From NCBI GenBank assembly GCA_027625915.1, contig JANTQA010000032.1, positions 4,898,001 to 4,962,000 on the forward strand: a stretch of DNA of 64,000 bases. The letters run 5' to 3'. This DNA comes from Anaeramoeba flamelloides. Its lineage: Eukaryota; Metamonada; Anaeramoebidae. Position numbers and translations under genes: made by a program. The notes beneath the pieces were generated by a model that worked only from the letters and a program-made list of their open reading frames with translations, had not been told where the DNA came from and made no database searches. Positions within the stretch are counted from its first letter, which is position 1, and every line of letters starts with the position of its first letter. Below, piece after piece: positions 14,321 through 26,786 of the stretch.

Positions 14321-14873
14321 TGATTCCCACTCATTTAAATCCAATTAATTTACTCTTTTTATGAAAAAATGAGACTGTTGCAAATTAAAAGAAGAGTCTT
14401 TAAATTCTTCAAGAAAAGCAAGTTCCAAAGATCCGCTTCAAAAATCTAAGAAAAGAAACAAATCCCAAAATTGTTGAGATCCTGTAACACAATCAACTTG
14501 TCTCAAAAAAAATTAAAGGTTCGATGAAGATTAAATATTATTTTTTCGATATTACGTCATTTTTTAAGAACAAAAATTGTATTTTCAATTCAACTAAACC
14601 CAAAAGCCAATTTTTATCCAATAAATAAACAAAGGTAGAACAAATATACACCAAAATTTGATATAAATTTCACATAATGTATTTTCAAAAACAGTTAATT
14701 TTCTTCATCAAAAGCCAATTAATGGTAGAGATTTTGATCAAAACTAATTGTGTTTGAATAACACAATGTGATGTTCAACATTTCCTTAGAATTTGTCGAA
14801 AAAGGAATTCATTTCAGTCATTTTTTTCAAACTTTCTTACTTTTATTTACCAAAATCTTAACACTCTATCATA

Positions 14874-16675
14874 ATGGCCATTAGAGCACAATTCCAAAGT
14901 AGTTCTGAAATCGGAGTATTTGCAAAACTCACAAATTCTTATTGTCTCGTCGCGCAAGGAGGATCTGAAAATTTTTATTCCGTGTTTGAATCAGAGCTTT
15001 CTGAACACATCCCTGTTGTTCATGTTAGTATTTCTGGAACCAAAGTAATCGGTTCAATGATTGCAGGAAATAAAAATGGTGTCTTATTACCTACAACTAC
15101 ATCAGATCAAGAATTAATGCACATTAGAAATTCCTTACCAGAATCAGTAAAAGTAATTAGAATCGAAGAAAAGCTTACCGCTTTAGGTAAACATTTATTC
15201 AATTTTTTCTTTTTCTTTTTCTTTTTCTTTTTCTTTTTTTTCTTCCAATGTTTTTGTTTTGTTTTTAAATTTGCTTTTCCTTTTTTCTTCTAATTTTTCA
15301 TTTGAAGAGAATTCAAAATCTTGTGTTTGTATGAATATTCTTTTTTTTTATTTCCTAAATTAAAAATTAGTCTTATTTTTTTACAAAGTGTCTCAAAAAA
15401 ATTTTTCTAATCCACAACAAAACAACAACCATACCTTCATTTTTTAAAATTGTTGTTCAAAAATACGTCATACTTTTTTTTTTTTTTATTTCAAAAAGAA
15501 ACTAATTTTTTTCTCTCTTTCTCCTTCATAAGGAAAATAATACTTTTTAACACTCAATTTAACAAAAAGAGATCACTTATTAAATCAATTCATCGAATAA
15601 TAGCCTTAACATGATTTTGTTTTGAATGAAGTAAGAAAGAAAATAAAAAAAAAGACTAATAAAATTACAAAAAGCTGTTCGACAAAATAGTTTTGAATTT
15701 GATTCTAGAAAATAAGTCTAGTGAAGCTTTTCAACAGTTTTAAAGATTCTTAAAAAAAATTGTTTTGTCTGATTTTTTTTAAAATGAATATTTCTTTTCT
15801 TTTTGCTTGAAAGTGAAATAATTTTGAAAAGAAAAAAGTATTTTATTCTTTAATACCATCAATGAAAAATTAAATCACCAAAGCAAACCTGAACAAATAC
15901 CTCACAATAATTTAATAAACTAACCACATTAATTTGAATAACGATCTTGCAAATCAAAGAATCATTTCTTAAATTCCTTTTAAAAGATTATATTTAATTA
16001 CTTCTCTTTCTATGATAATTTTCATTGTTTTATTTTAATATTCCTTTGGTTGTTTGAAAATTGAATTACTTAAAAAACAAAAAAACAAAGAAACAAACAA
16101 ACAAACACAAACAAACAAATAACTCAAAGAAACAAAGGAACAAACAAACAAACAAACAAAACACAAAAATCAACCAACTAAAATTTTTTTTTAATTATTT
16201 TCTTCTAAATTCAAAATAAAAAATTTTTTTTTTTGTAAACAACATAGGAAATTGTATCACCTGTAATGACTATGTTGCATTAATTCACCCAGAATTAGAA
16301 AAAGAAACAGAAGAAATCATTGCTGATGTATTAGGAGTTGAAGTATTTCGACAAACCATAAGTGGGGAATCGCTTGTAGGCACTTATTGTGTATTTACCA
16401 ATCAAGGCGGAATTGTACACCCAAAATGTTCAATTGAAGAAACAGATGAATTATCATCACTATTACAAGTACCATTAGTTTCAACAACATTAAATAAAGG
16501 TTCCAGTGTCCTCGGGAGTGGAATTTGTGTGAATGATTGGTCTTGCTTTTGTGGTTTAGATACAACAGCCACCGAATTATCAACCGTCGAAAACATTTTC
16601 AAAATTGATGAAGGTCAAAATCCATTAAATATTGTAAATGAACTTAGAAATACAATTGTCGATGAAATACTTTAA
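14874..16675 (+). CDS. EIF6: Eukaryotic translation initiation factor 6, two exons
   Basis: Exons 14874-15186 and 16248-16675 (stop TAA) join in phase 1 to give 246 residues, against 245 in the human protein as I recall it. eIF6 binds the 60S subunit at the uL23/uL14/uL24 face, stops premature 40S joining and is needed in nuclear and late cytoplasmic pre-60S maturation. The start [20 protein letters not shown] is the canonical N-terminus. Later landmarks: [59 protein letters not shown] and [17 protein letters not shown], covering the whole pentein fold. The conserved core is full length; the human-type phosphorylated C-terminal tail is not obvious. The 1061-bp intron opens with CTTTTT tracts and holds an AAAC-rich stretch. 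It lies 2.3 kb upstream of NLE1, also a 60S factor. Confidence 0.97.
15209..15240 (+). repeat. CTTTTT tandem tract just inside the eIF6 intron
   Basis: Four or five CTTTTT units begin about 20 bp after the GTAAAC donor. Simple-sequence expansion; no function is shown. Confidence 0.85.
16078..16165 (+). repeat. AAAC-rich tandem tract (eIF6 intron)
   Basis: Interrupted AAAC/AAACA units, longest in the runs at 16090-16118 and 16140-16160. The strand asymmetry (C without G) is marked against the surrounding sequence. Confidence 0.85.
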
Positions 16676-17679
16676 ACAATATTTTAATTATTCTATAATC
16701 TCAAACTTTATTTCATCTACATACTATATATTGATCTATGCCTATATATTTTTATATATTATAATGTTGAAATTTTTTTAAAAAAAAAAAAGAATTTTTT
16801 TGATGGATGTAATTTCTTTGAAAGGACTTTCATTAAATTTTCTTCATGAAATAATTAATATATTAAATTCCAAAATTTATACTTTTTTGAATTATTTTTT
16901 ATTGATTTTTAATTAATTGTTTAAAGAATGAAAATTTTGAAAAAAATATTTTTTTTTTTTCATTTTGCAATAAGGTTTTTTACAAGAAGTTTACAATTTA
17001 CAATTTAAAAAATTTTACAAAATCTGTAGCCTTTCACTACGCTTGTATTAAAAAATAGAATTGAAAACTATTACTTTAATTACTATTCCACAAACTTGTA
17101 ATGAAGTTGTATTACAATATAACCAAGATCCCAGAACTATCAAGCTAGCAGCTATTGTATTTATTTTTCTCTCTAGTACTAAACTAAATTCCAAAAATTC
17201 TGTACACAGCCTAAACAGTTGAAAGAATAACAATACCACACTTTACACTCAATTTGGAAATAATTTTGATTTTACAAACTATTTCATTTTTTGTCTTTTT
17301 TATCTTGTTTTCATTTCCCTTTTTGAAGTTACGTAATCTGTTTCGTTAGATCTGGAAATTTTTTTTGATGGTTTGATTGAAGGATAGTGTTGAGTTCGTT
17401 CTATAGAAAAATCATATACGATTGGTTGATGATATCTTAACATTTGATCGATCAACAATTGTTGGTTGAATTTCAATAAATTTATCAATACAATTTTTTA
17501 AACTATAAACCCTTACTACTCATTTTATACCTCTCTTTATTTTTTTAACTCTTTACTCTTTAATTTTTACCATTTTTTTCCCGAGTTCTTCATTTTTTAT
17601 TCTTTCTTTTCTTTTTTTTTTTTTTAGAAAACTAAATTAAGATTTAAATACTTCTAATGATTGTATCCATTTAGATACT

Positions 17680-17745
17680 ATTTGAACTCAGAGTCTCAAA
17701 TTTAGTCACTTTGAAATTCTCTCTTTCGCAGATTAGATGGTGTTT
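17680..17745 (-). repeat. Short dispersed repeat (inverted copy)
   Basis: GAGTCTCAAATTTAGTCACT with TTTGAAATTCTC is the reverse complement of the block at 2785-2825 (GAGAAAATTTTGAAATGACT, AAATTTGTGACTC). A further direct relative of that block lies at 4888-4945 in CLEC16A intron 3. Confidence 0.55.
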
Positions 17746-18214
17746 CATCAAACACTTAATAATAAATCCAATACCTTTTTTATTTCATCTCATTTCGCTA
17801 TTTTGAAACCCTGTTTTTTATTTTTTCTTTTTATTTTTTTTTCTTTTATTGGGATAAAAATGATTCCTGATTAAAATATTAATACAGGGTATTTTAAATG
17901 AGTTTTTATAATAAATTTCGAAACATAACAATAAATTAATTTTTCTTCGCCTATTTTTGATTTTGGTTTTTTCCAAATTTTTGGAATGGGGTATAGTACT
18001 TGTAAAAGTATCTTGTTGTGAAACAATAGTACTTTTTTGGGATGAAAAAGTTTTAAAAGAATGTGAAAAGGTACTCTAGTTGAATTCAATTTAGAGAATA
18101 AAACTTAAATAGATAATAAATAAGAGTTTTGAAAACGCTGAATTCATCTTAAAAAAATATAATAAGGGAAAAAAATTATTGATGATAAATTTCCTAGTGT
18201 ATGTTTTACATTGT

Positions 18215-18390
18215 TCAAAAGAGAGGAGTAAAATCACAATTTCTACTCTATTCTATTGATTTCTGGAAAATATAACGGAATTTTCCCAGTTTTTACTTCA
18301 TTTAAAAGAATAAATTAAAATTCAGAGATTGTAATCAATTTTTTTGGATTGTAGAAAAACTAATGAAGGTAACCTATTTTTTTCAGAATT
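18215..18390. repeat. CCTAACGG/CACTCTA hairpin family, fragment
   Basis: Contains GAGGAGTAAAATCACAATTT and CTACTCTATTCTATTGATTT followed by CTGGAAAATATAACGG, a decayed version of the hairpin module seen best at 23422-23502. Confidence 0.5.
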
Positions 18391-18404
18391 CAAATATGAT
18401 CCTA

Positions 18405-18550
18405 AGTGAAAAATCAAATAATTTAATGTTCAATAATGTTTATAATAGATTTTTGAGTGCTATTTGAACTATCTAGAGTACGAATATATTTACCCCCAAA
18501 TATGGACAAAATTTGATTTTATACAAATCTAGGGTGATCCGAACCCCAAA
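18405..18550 (+). repeat. Dispersed repeat R6, copy 1
   Basis: Direct partner of 55485-55640. Shared landmarks: AAAAATCRAATAATTTAWTG, TATAATAGATTT, TTTGRWCTA, followed by TAYGAWWTA and ACCCMCAAATA-like blocks. Old and of unknown class. Confidence 0.5.
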
Positions 18551-18974
18551 AAGATTTTTCATAGTTAAATTGGAAAAAAATTACATAATATAATAATTTT
18601 GATGAACAAAATAAAATTAAAGTTGCCTATCGAAACCGGTCTATGTCACTTTCCATGATTAACACTTTTAAATATATATCTTGAATGTTTCATGTATGTT
18701 AACATTCTAAAGGAACCTTGAAGAAATAAAAGAAAAATATGAACTGAAATTTTAACCTTAAAATATTAAAAGTTAGATATAATAAAAAAGCAATAGATAG
18801 TTCGATCCACCTTATTTGAACATTTAATAAGAAAAATATCTTAAATATGTTACTTAATATGATTACCGAGTCAACTTAGTCAAGGGAATTAATTTGAGAT
18901 AATATAATCTTCATAAAAAATAAAAAATGGTCTAAATCCCAAAACATTTTTTTTCAAAAAACCATCTTTTTCAA

Positions 18975-21900
18975 ATGAAAACAGCAATTTGTCAATTTAA
19001 AACATCAGAGGATGAAAAAAGTGGACCAGAACTTGATTTACCTTTAGACATTAACCCTCAACAACTCCAAGTTTTAATAAATGATATTTTAAGACAAGAA
19101 GAAGAATTACCTTATTCATTTTATGTGAATGATTTTGAAATCGAAAAAACACTAGATCAGACCTTATCGAAAAACGAAATATCCACTGAACAGGTTGTCC
19201 AAATTGTTTACCAACCCCAATCCATTTTTAAAGTACGTTCTGTCACACGCTGTACTAGTACATTACCAGGACATACAGAAGCAATTTTAAATGTGAACTT
19301 TGGACCAAAAGGAAGATCTCTTGCTTCAGGTTCCGGTGACACAACAGTTCGTCTTTGGGACTTAAATACCCAAACTCCTCTCAAGGTTTTAAAAGGTAAT
19401 TATTTCTTTTTGCTCTCTTTTTTTACTTTTTATTCTTTTTTTTTGTCTTTTTTTTACAGGATCATCACATAAAAACTTAACTTTAAACACTCAATACGTG
19501 AACCAAATAAATAAACCAGCACAACACTTTGTCTCAATTATAATCCAAATTAAAATTATTACGTAATAAAAAAAATATAAATTATTAAAAATTTGTTTTT
19601 TCAAACAAAAAAAAAAAAAAGAATAAAGAGAAACAGAAAAAATTTACACAAAACCATTGAGAGCCGATAACATTTTTTTCTTTTACAAAAGATTTATTGG
19701 TATTCTCGTTTGAGATTTTTAACTGATTTGGTTTGTTATACTTTGAAATTTTTTTCTTTTTGCTTTCCTTACAAGAGCGACACTAGATCTGTTTTTAAAA
19801 GTAAATTTCCTACTATGGAATGTTAATACTTAAACTCTTCAAATTTCGATAACTGTTGGACAACACAAAAACCTAGCTTGTAAAGTGCTTGAAAGTTTTT
19901 GAAAGGTTTGGAAATTATATGAAAGTGTTTGAAAGTTTGAAACGTCTCAAAGCCTGATAAAAGTCATGAGTTTTTTTTGTTGTGTAGAAAAAAAGTGAAA
20001 CAGGTCAAAACAGAAACACACTTTTTAGTTGTCAGCATTAAGGACTATCCGAATTTTATAGCCAGTTGATATTACTTTTCTGGCCAATAATAGATTTGTT
20101 GACTTCAAGGATCGTTGAGACAATAGATCTTGTTAAAATTTAGAGTTTTTTTTACAGGGAAACATTAATAAACAGTCGTGTTGCCAAGTGTTGTAGAGTG
20201 CCGTCAAGTGCCTAGGTTTTCCATAATTCAAAAGAATATAGTAAAATCTTTGATTTTGCTCTATTTTTTTAAATTCTGGAAAACCTAACGGCGGTTTTTT
20301 TTTAATTCAAGAAACAAAAAGTAAATTTTTGAAATTTTCTTTAAATTTCTGAAATTAAAAAAAACCTAACGGCAAATAAGAAGGATTAATAACCCCTCAC
20401 TTAAATTACAATAAAAAAAAAATTATGTTTTTTTTTCAAATTTTGTCATTTGGCGAAAATTCATTTTCTTAGCCATCCAAATTCAAAATTTATCTTGAAA
20501 AGGTTCGAAAATCAAAATTTTCCAGCTGTAAAGTGCACTCCACTTTGTATTCAAGTATTATCGAATTTTGGGTAAGGGTATAACGATCCTCGAAAAGAAA
20601 GTGGAGGGAAAGCCCAACAAGGGTAAATAAAATCGATTTAAAATTTGGGTTGTTTTTTTGATCAAAAGTTCAAAAAGTTTGGAATAATAAAGGATGTCTT
20701 TAATTTTCCAAAAAGACCAAAAAGACCTAAAATTTGGAATATTTTGAATTTCCTTTAATTGAAAAACTTTTAAATCATTTTTATTGAAGATTATATTGTA
20801 TTTCAACTCCCATCAAACATAAAAATTGGATAGCCCTTAATCATGATTTAGGAGGCTGAAAAGATACTTATTCATTTATTATTGATCGACCAACAAACAA
20901 TTTTTTTATTAAATTTTACCTTATTACATTTTCATTAATTAATATTCTTCTGCTGATTTTGTAATAGTTTGATTTCCAATTTTCGAATAGTTAATTGTAT
21001 TTTCTTATTTTCTTTATATCCGAAAATTATTTGTTATTTTTTGATAAAAGTATTAGTTTTTAAACAAGATAATATTCAAACGATTGTTTTATGATCATTT
21101 GATTTCCCATTTTGGAAAAGTTGATTTTGTTTTTAATTTTACTTTTATCCGAAAACTGAATTGATTCTCAATTTATGAACAAAGTATTTTTTGATCAAAC
21201 CAAATATCTGATTTATTTAAATAAAAAAAATTGTGTGCTTAATCTCATCTCTCAATAAAATTAGGCTGTGAAAATTGGATCCTTTTCATTTAATCACTAA
21301 TTCTTACAAATCCTTTATTTAAAATCATTTGATTATTTATGTTCTTTGAAACCTTAAAAGGTATTGTTACAAAAACAATTAAAATGAAAAATGAATTTTT
21401 CAGAAAAAATTATAAAGTGTATCCATAATTTTTTCAAGAAAATAAAATCAAGCCACCGTATGGAAAAAAATTAAAAACACTCAAAAAATTATAGGTATGT
21501 ATTGTATACTTTTTCTGAAAAATCCCAGATTCGCTCAATTAACATTGTAAAATCTTCGTAATTTTATTAAAAGAGCCTAATTTAATTCCTTTCAGTATTG
21601 CTTTGTTGAAAAAAAAAAAAAAAAAAATTCTGTGATATTCTTAATTTGAAATTTTCATTTTTTTCCTTGTCAAACAAAATCCTTAAATAATAAAAAAAGG
21701 GCGGGGTAATAATAGCTAGTTTTTAGTTACAAATAATTCTTTGTAAAAAAATATTAATGCGATACGTTTTTATGATCGATTTCAAATTAAATTATAAACA
21801 ATATTTTGATGAGTTTCTTTTGAATCCAATTCTTTTTTTTTTTTCTTCAAAAAGTGTTGTATAATAATAAAATTAACTAACAATAAAATCTGTTTTTAAT

Positions 21901-24883
21901 TATTAATTAATTTATTTATTTTGATAATTATATCTCTTTTACTATTTTTAAAATAAAAAAAGCACATTCAAATTGGGTATTGTTTGTCTGTTTTAGCCCT
22001 GATGGGAAAAGATTGGCAACAGGATGTATGGATGGAAAAGTGAATATTTGGGATCCATTTACAGGAGAGCAATTGATTGATACTTTAAGTAGTCACCGCA
22101 AATGGATTACTTACATTGCATGGGAACCATTCCATCAAAATCCTAAATGTAACCATCTTGCAACAGCATCAAAAGATTGCACAGTTAGGGTGTGGAATGT
22201 TGATACTGGCGACTGTAAATTTATTCTAGCAGGACATAAAAGCTCGATCACATGCGTGAAATGGGGTGGAGAGGGCTTAATTTATACCGCTTCTCAAGAT
22301 CGAACAATAAAAGTTTGGTCAGCAAAAAATGTAAAACATTATTTCCTAAGCATTTATACATTTTGTTTTAAATTACAATATAATTTTAATACCTTTTTAA
22401 AACAATTGGTTAAATACTTATTTACACCAAAAAAATTAAAAATAGATTTTAAATTCATCAATTTATTTATTTAGCGATATATTTGAGTAATTAAAAAAAA
22501 ATCTATCAAAATAGCTAAAAAAAAATAGAACAAGACAAATAGATAAAATATAAAAACAACAAAAAATAATAATAACATTATATTTCCGAATTAAAATTCA
22601 TACACTGTCATTATTTTTTTTTTAATTAGATAAATTAAAAGAAAATTTCAAAATTTTTTTTTTTATTTCTTAAATTAAAAAAAAAACCTAGGTACTGTCA
22701 TTAATTTATCCTGAGTTTAAAACAATTGAGCATAATTTATTATTATAGTCAATTTTTTTTAATTAAAAATTATCCACCAATTAGCTTTTTCAAAGTTTTC
22801 TGTTGTTTACGAAAGTTTATTGATTTTCTTTGTAAAACATAAAACCACAGAAAAATACCGTTAGTTTTTTTTTTTTTTGTTGTTGTTGTTGTTTTGATTC
22901 GAAAGCCGATAGATTTTCTCAACAAAACAAGAATTAAAAAAAAAAAAAAAAAACAATCTTGACACCTGATTGCCTCCTATGACACTCAACAGTATTAATA
23001 GGGTGTGTAAGAACCAGATAAAAAATTACTCAAAAAATGAATTAAAATTTTCTCAAAGTGCGATTAATAATTTGAAAAACTAACTACAATATTTTTTTAA
23101 AATACAAAAGAAATGATTATAATCATAAATTTTGCTTAATTCTTTCAAATTAAAAAATAAAATAAAATAAAATTAAGAACAGTAGAATATCGAATCTTTT
23201 AATTTTGATTAAAAAAATCAATATATTTTCGAAACAGAAACTAAAAATCTAGAAAAATGTTGTAAGGATATTAAGAATTTAAAAGAATGGTGAAAAATCA
23301 AAGATTTTACTCAATTCTTTTGAATTCTGGAAAAAATAACTATAGTTTTTTTTATAATTTTTGAGATGAACCGTAAAATATTTGATTTTTCATTTTATTT
23401 CATAAATTAAAAATATCCGTCGTTAGGTTTTCCAGAATTTAAAAGAATAGAGTTAAATCAAAGATTTTACTCCATTCTTTTGAATTCTGGAAAACCTAGG
23501 CACTCTATGGACATTTTTTATATATCTTTTCTAGAATTCAAAAGAACGTGGTAAAACCATAGATTTTACTCTATTCTTTTAAATTCTGGATTTCCTAACG
23601 TTACATAGGAGAAAAGTTTTTGATTTCCACTCTTCATAAATAAATAGAAGAAAAATGTGAAATATTTTTGTTTTTCAATCATTATTATGATTCTATCCTT
23701 TATTACCTGAAATTTTTGAAATATAAAAACTTTGATGAAAAATTCCAGACAAGAATACTAAATTTCATAATTTTTCTTCTAAAGATTAAAAATTATCTAT
23801 TTTGAAAAAAAAAAAAATAATAAAATTTTGTTTAGGTGAATTAAATTAATATAGAAATAATATAGAAATTTTGCTGAATATTAATTTCTGATTGACTTTA
23901 TTTTAAGAGAACAAGCTTCTTATTTTCCCTTATGGGGAAATTTAAGAATGGATCTGAATTATTATTTAAAAACAAAAAAAAAAAATTGATTTAATTTTCT
24001 CATTCATTCTTTTAATTTATCTAAATCTTTATTTTTTATAAACCCTTTTTGGATTTTATTAATATCTTTGTTAACAAAAAATAGGGAAAATTTTTAAAAA
24101 GTCTAGAAGAACATGGCCATTGGGTAAATACAATGGCATTAAATACCGATTTTGTTTTAAGGACAGGTCCATATGACCATACGATGCCAAATTTTAAATC
24201 AGATAAAGATGGTAATCTTCATATTTTTACACTTTAGTGGTTATATTTTTTTTTTACTAATAGCATATTTTACTTTACTTTTCTTTCTTTGTTCTATTTT
24301 ATTATTAATGATCGATGAATTTATCGTTTCACTTTTTTTCTCTCCCAATCTCCCTTTTCATGTGTTTATTTTTTAAAAACTAATTATAAACGGAACAGCA
24401 CAAAAATGTGCTCTGAAAAGGTACGATGAAGTAAAAGGTAAAGAATCTGAATATTTGGTTACGGGTAGCGATGATTTTACAATGTTCCTTTGGCAACCAA
24501 AAAAAAAAAGAACTTCGATCAAAAGAATGATCGGGCATAGACAATTAATTAATCAGGTTTGTTTTTCTCCAAATGGTCGAATAATTGCAAGTGCTTCTTT
24601 TGATAAATCAATAAAATTATGGGATGGGAAAACAGGAAATTTTCTATGTACACTTTTTGGTCATGTAGGACCAGTTTATCAAGTAAGCTTTTCTTCTGAT
24701 AGTAGATTATTGGTTAGTTCATCAAAAGATTCTACCGTAAAGGTTTGGGATATCAAAACAAAAAAACTAAAAAATGACCTCCCGGGTCACTTGGATGAAG
24801 TTTTTGCTGTAGACTTTAGTCCCGATGGACAATCTGTTGCTTCTGGTTCAAAAGATCGACTCTTGAAAATTTGGAAAAATTAA
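18975..24883 (+). CDS. NLE1: Notchless homolog (NLE1/Rsa4), WD40 ribosome-assembly factor, four exons
   Basis: Exons 18975-19395, 21963-22330, 24085-24211 and 24399-24883 (stop TAA) join in phases 1, 0, 1 to give 466 residues. The N-terminal NLE domain (about residues 2-85; LPLDINPQQLQVLINDILRQ, LPYSFYVNDFEI) precedes a C-terminal WD40 propeller that starts at LPGHTEAILNVNFGPKGRSL. Later blades include HSNWVLFVCFSPDGKRLATG, HGHWVNTMALNTDFVLRTG, YLVTGSDDFTMFLWQP, HRQLINQVCFSPNGRIIASA and GHLDEVFAVDFSPDGQSVAS. The NLE domain binds the MIDAS domain of the AAA+ protein Rea1/Midasin, which pulls Rsa4 off the pre-60S particle; this is known for yeast and inferred here. Introns are 2567, 1754 and 187 bp; the first two hold hairpin-family repeats. 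The small exon 3 loses the family's helical insert after LRTGPY. Confidence 0.95.
20180..20380. repeat. CCTAACGG/CACTCTA hairpin family, cluster 2 (NLE1 intron 1)
   Basis: One of the clearest copies. It starts GTAGAGTGCCGTCAAGTGCC then TAGGTTTTCCATAATTC, followed by the inverted half ending TTCTGGAAAACCTAACGGCG. A second module (AATTCAAGAAACAAAAAG to GAAATTAAAAAAAACCTAAC) ends at CCTAACGGCAA. Confidence 0.8.
22680..23005. repeat. Hairpin family, cluster 3 (NLE1 intron 2)
   Basis: Contains AAAAAACCTAGGTACTGTCA, a block with GAAAGTTTATTGATTTTC, ACCGTTAG followed by a T-run and GTTGTTGTTGTTG, then CGATAGATTTTCTCAACAAA and a CCTATGACACTCAACAG end resembling the CACTCTA terminus of the other copies. 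Confidence 0.6.
23270..23605. repeat. Hairpin family, cluster 4 with a near-perfect palindrome (NLE1 intron 2)
   Basis: Three tandem hairpin modules. The middle one, 23422-23502, is a palindrome: GTTAGGTTTTCCAGAATTTA reads back from the other side as TTGAATTCTGGAAAACCTAGG around a core of AATAGAGTTAAATC/GATTTTACTCCATT. It ends with GGCACTCTATGG. Flanking modules at 23275-23340 and 23525-23600 repeat the GAATTCAAAAGAA / TTCTTTTAAATTCTGG halves. Confidence 0.85.
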
Positions 24884-25069
24884 ACATCAATGCCAAACCT
24901 TTGATCATTATTATATATAAATTATCTATTAATATTTGATATAATGATTATCTCCATAGAATAATAATAAAATTAAATAAAATTCCTTTTTTTTATTTAA
25001 AGTTTTTATTAATAAAATGAAACAAAATAATTTTGATTGTTATCAAATAATTCGCACACTTATACTATC

Positions 25070-25102
<33 letters not shown>

Positions 25103-25109
25103 TTTATTG

Positions 25110-25215
25110 TTATTATGTTTGAAGAAGTGTAAATTACACTCTAGATGCCTTTTTACTTATATTTCTAAAAGGAAATTTAATTGTAAAATAATAGATTTCA
25201 CGATTATCCATGGAA
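25110..25215 (+). repeat. Dispersed repeat R9, copy 1, with a GTGTAAATTACACT palindrome
   Basis: GAAGAAGTGTAAATTACACT followed by CTAGATGCC recurs at 40945-41050 (GAAGAAGTATAAATTACATT, TTAGATGCC) and inverted at 63750-63860. The 14-bp perfect palindrome is the most conserved part. A 29-base A run lies immediately upstream. Confidence 0.7.
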
Positions 25216-25863
25216 AAGACATACCCAAATTATTTTTATAGTTTGAAAAGCAAAACCAAAAAATTGAAAAGAAAGAAAAGAAAAAAAAAAAAAAAAGCAA
25301 TTTAAAATGGGTTTATAAGAAGCAATTGGTAAAAAATTAAAAAAACACAATGTTATTTTTAATTAAGAACACCTAAAACTAAAACCAAGATACTTTTCTG
25401 TAAATAATTTAATTTGATAATAGAACATGAATGTTCACTTGGGGGTTTGTTGTTTTAATTGTTGTTATTCCATTTTTCTTTTTGATCTGATTTTCTTTAA
25501 TTCTTGTAATTTTTAGCCTTTACTTTTTTGTATTTATTTTCAAGTTACTCATACTTTTATGTTTTAGCGTCTTAATAGTCGTCAGTAAATACTTGTTCTA
25601 TCTCTTAATAGTTCATCATTATAATAAAGTGAAAATTTAACGAGAGAACAATTTAAAAAAATATTGAATTTTATCATTAATAAGTAAATTGGAATCTGAA
25701 TAATGGATTTATTATTAATAATAATGGAATAATTAGGTTAATTTTATGATAAAAATAATACATTGTAAATACAATATATCAATTCAAAATTTTACTTTTT
25801 TTACTTACAAAATTTAACTAAATAGCTGAATTTTTAAATCCCCCATTTATACTTAATAAGTCC

Positions 25864-26237
25864 ACGTTTCAAATTAAAAACTATATTTCGTTTTTCAAGA
25901 AAGATCATGTGTACAATGACCGTGGAAATCAACAAAACACAATGAGTAAATATGATATGGGATTCTTAAAGTTCTATTATTTAAAAATAATTTGTAAAAA
26001 TAAAGGATCAAATTCGAAAATTTATCTCTAAAAATAGAGTAAATTTTTTGAAGCTATTTTTAATTCAATATTGAAAAAGAAAAAAATTTCATAATATTAA
26101 TGTAAATTTTACGAAAAATTTGGAATAAATTGTATTTATAATTTGAAATTTACTTTAAAAATTAAAGATTTTTATCTTCAAAATTGATTCGAACTTAGGT
26201 ATACTACCAGGTAGCAATTTATGTGTTCCTTTGTGAC
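25864..26237 (+). repeat. Dispersed repeat R3, copy 1
   Basis: About 375 bp aligning with 37577-37932 in the same orientation. The strongest block is TTCTTAAAGTTCTATTATTT followed by AAAATAAAGGATCAAA and ATTTATCTC. The right end shares TATACTACCAGGTAGCAATT / TATACATCAGAGTAGTAAATT. Confidence 0.7.
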
Positions 26238-26786
26238 AAGAAGTCAAAAAAAGCATGGATTATTAACCCTTTTCCACTGAAAGGGGCCCAGTTTTATTGA
26301 AGAAATAGAATATATCATACGACTTTAATTCATTATTCTTCTTGGTGTAAAAGTTCAATTTAAATTTTTAGAACAAAATATTTTTTTTTCTCATTTCAAA
26401 TATCTATTTTTTTTTGTATTTTGTTTTTTTTTTTTTTTTCTTTTCTTTATGATTTTTTTTTACAAATTAAATTTGAAAAAAAACAATTTGGAAACTCCAA
26501 ATTAACATTAAGGAAAGTGAGTCTCTGTATGTTCTTTTAAAATTCATACATTTACAAGTAAAAAATCTTATTGTCAACAATTTTAAATTTCCAAAGAAAT
26601 TGAGAATTTTGCTCCAGACTTTCCAATAAAAGAGATTAAAAATTTTTTAATTTTTTTTTTTTTTTGAGATTTAATTTTTGTCCTGGCATATCTTTCCCTG
26701 ATTATCAACTATAATCCAAAGTTTATTATTTCCCTTATTTCTGAACAATTGACGTTTGGTTGATTCTTAATAATAAAGGGAATTTT

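Larger units (their letters stand above)
10464..14873. other. Intergenic region between CLEC16A and eIF6
   Basis: 4.4 kb with no open frame showing a recognisable domain or gene-like composition. It holds a 35-bp AT dinucleotide run (12454-12488), CTTTTT tracts near 11265-11290, and two repeat copies described separately (13255-13505 and 14085-14320). No promoter can be assigned with confidence in such AT-rich sequence. Confidence 0.6.
16676..18974. other. Intergenic region between eIF6 and NLE1
   Basis: 2.3 kb with no supported gene; short frames on the minus strand have no recognisable motif. It holds an inverted partner of a short intronic repeat (17680-17745), a hairpin-family fragment (18215-18390) and repeat R6 copy 1 (18405-18550). 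Confidence 0.6.

Noticed and set aside
14518-14530. GGTTCGATGA resembling a tRNA T-loop
   Set aside because: No matching acceptor stem, D-arm or anticodon arm in the surrounding 80 bp on either strand.
16078-16165. Regular spacing considered as a possible CRISPR-like or telomere-like array
   Set aside because: It is a simple AAAC microsatellite with interruptions, in an intron of a eukaryotic gene.
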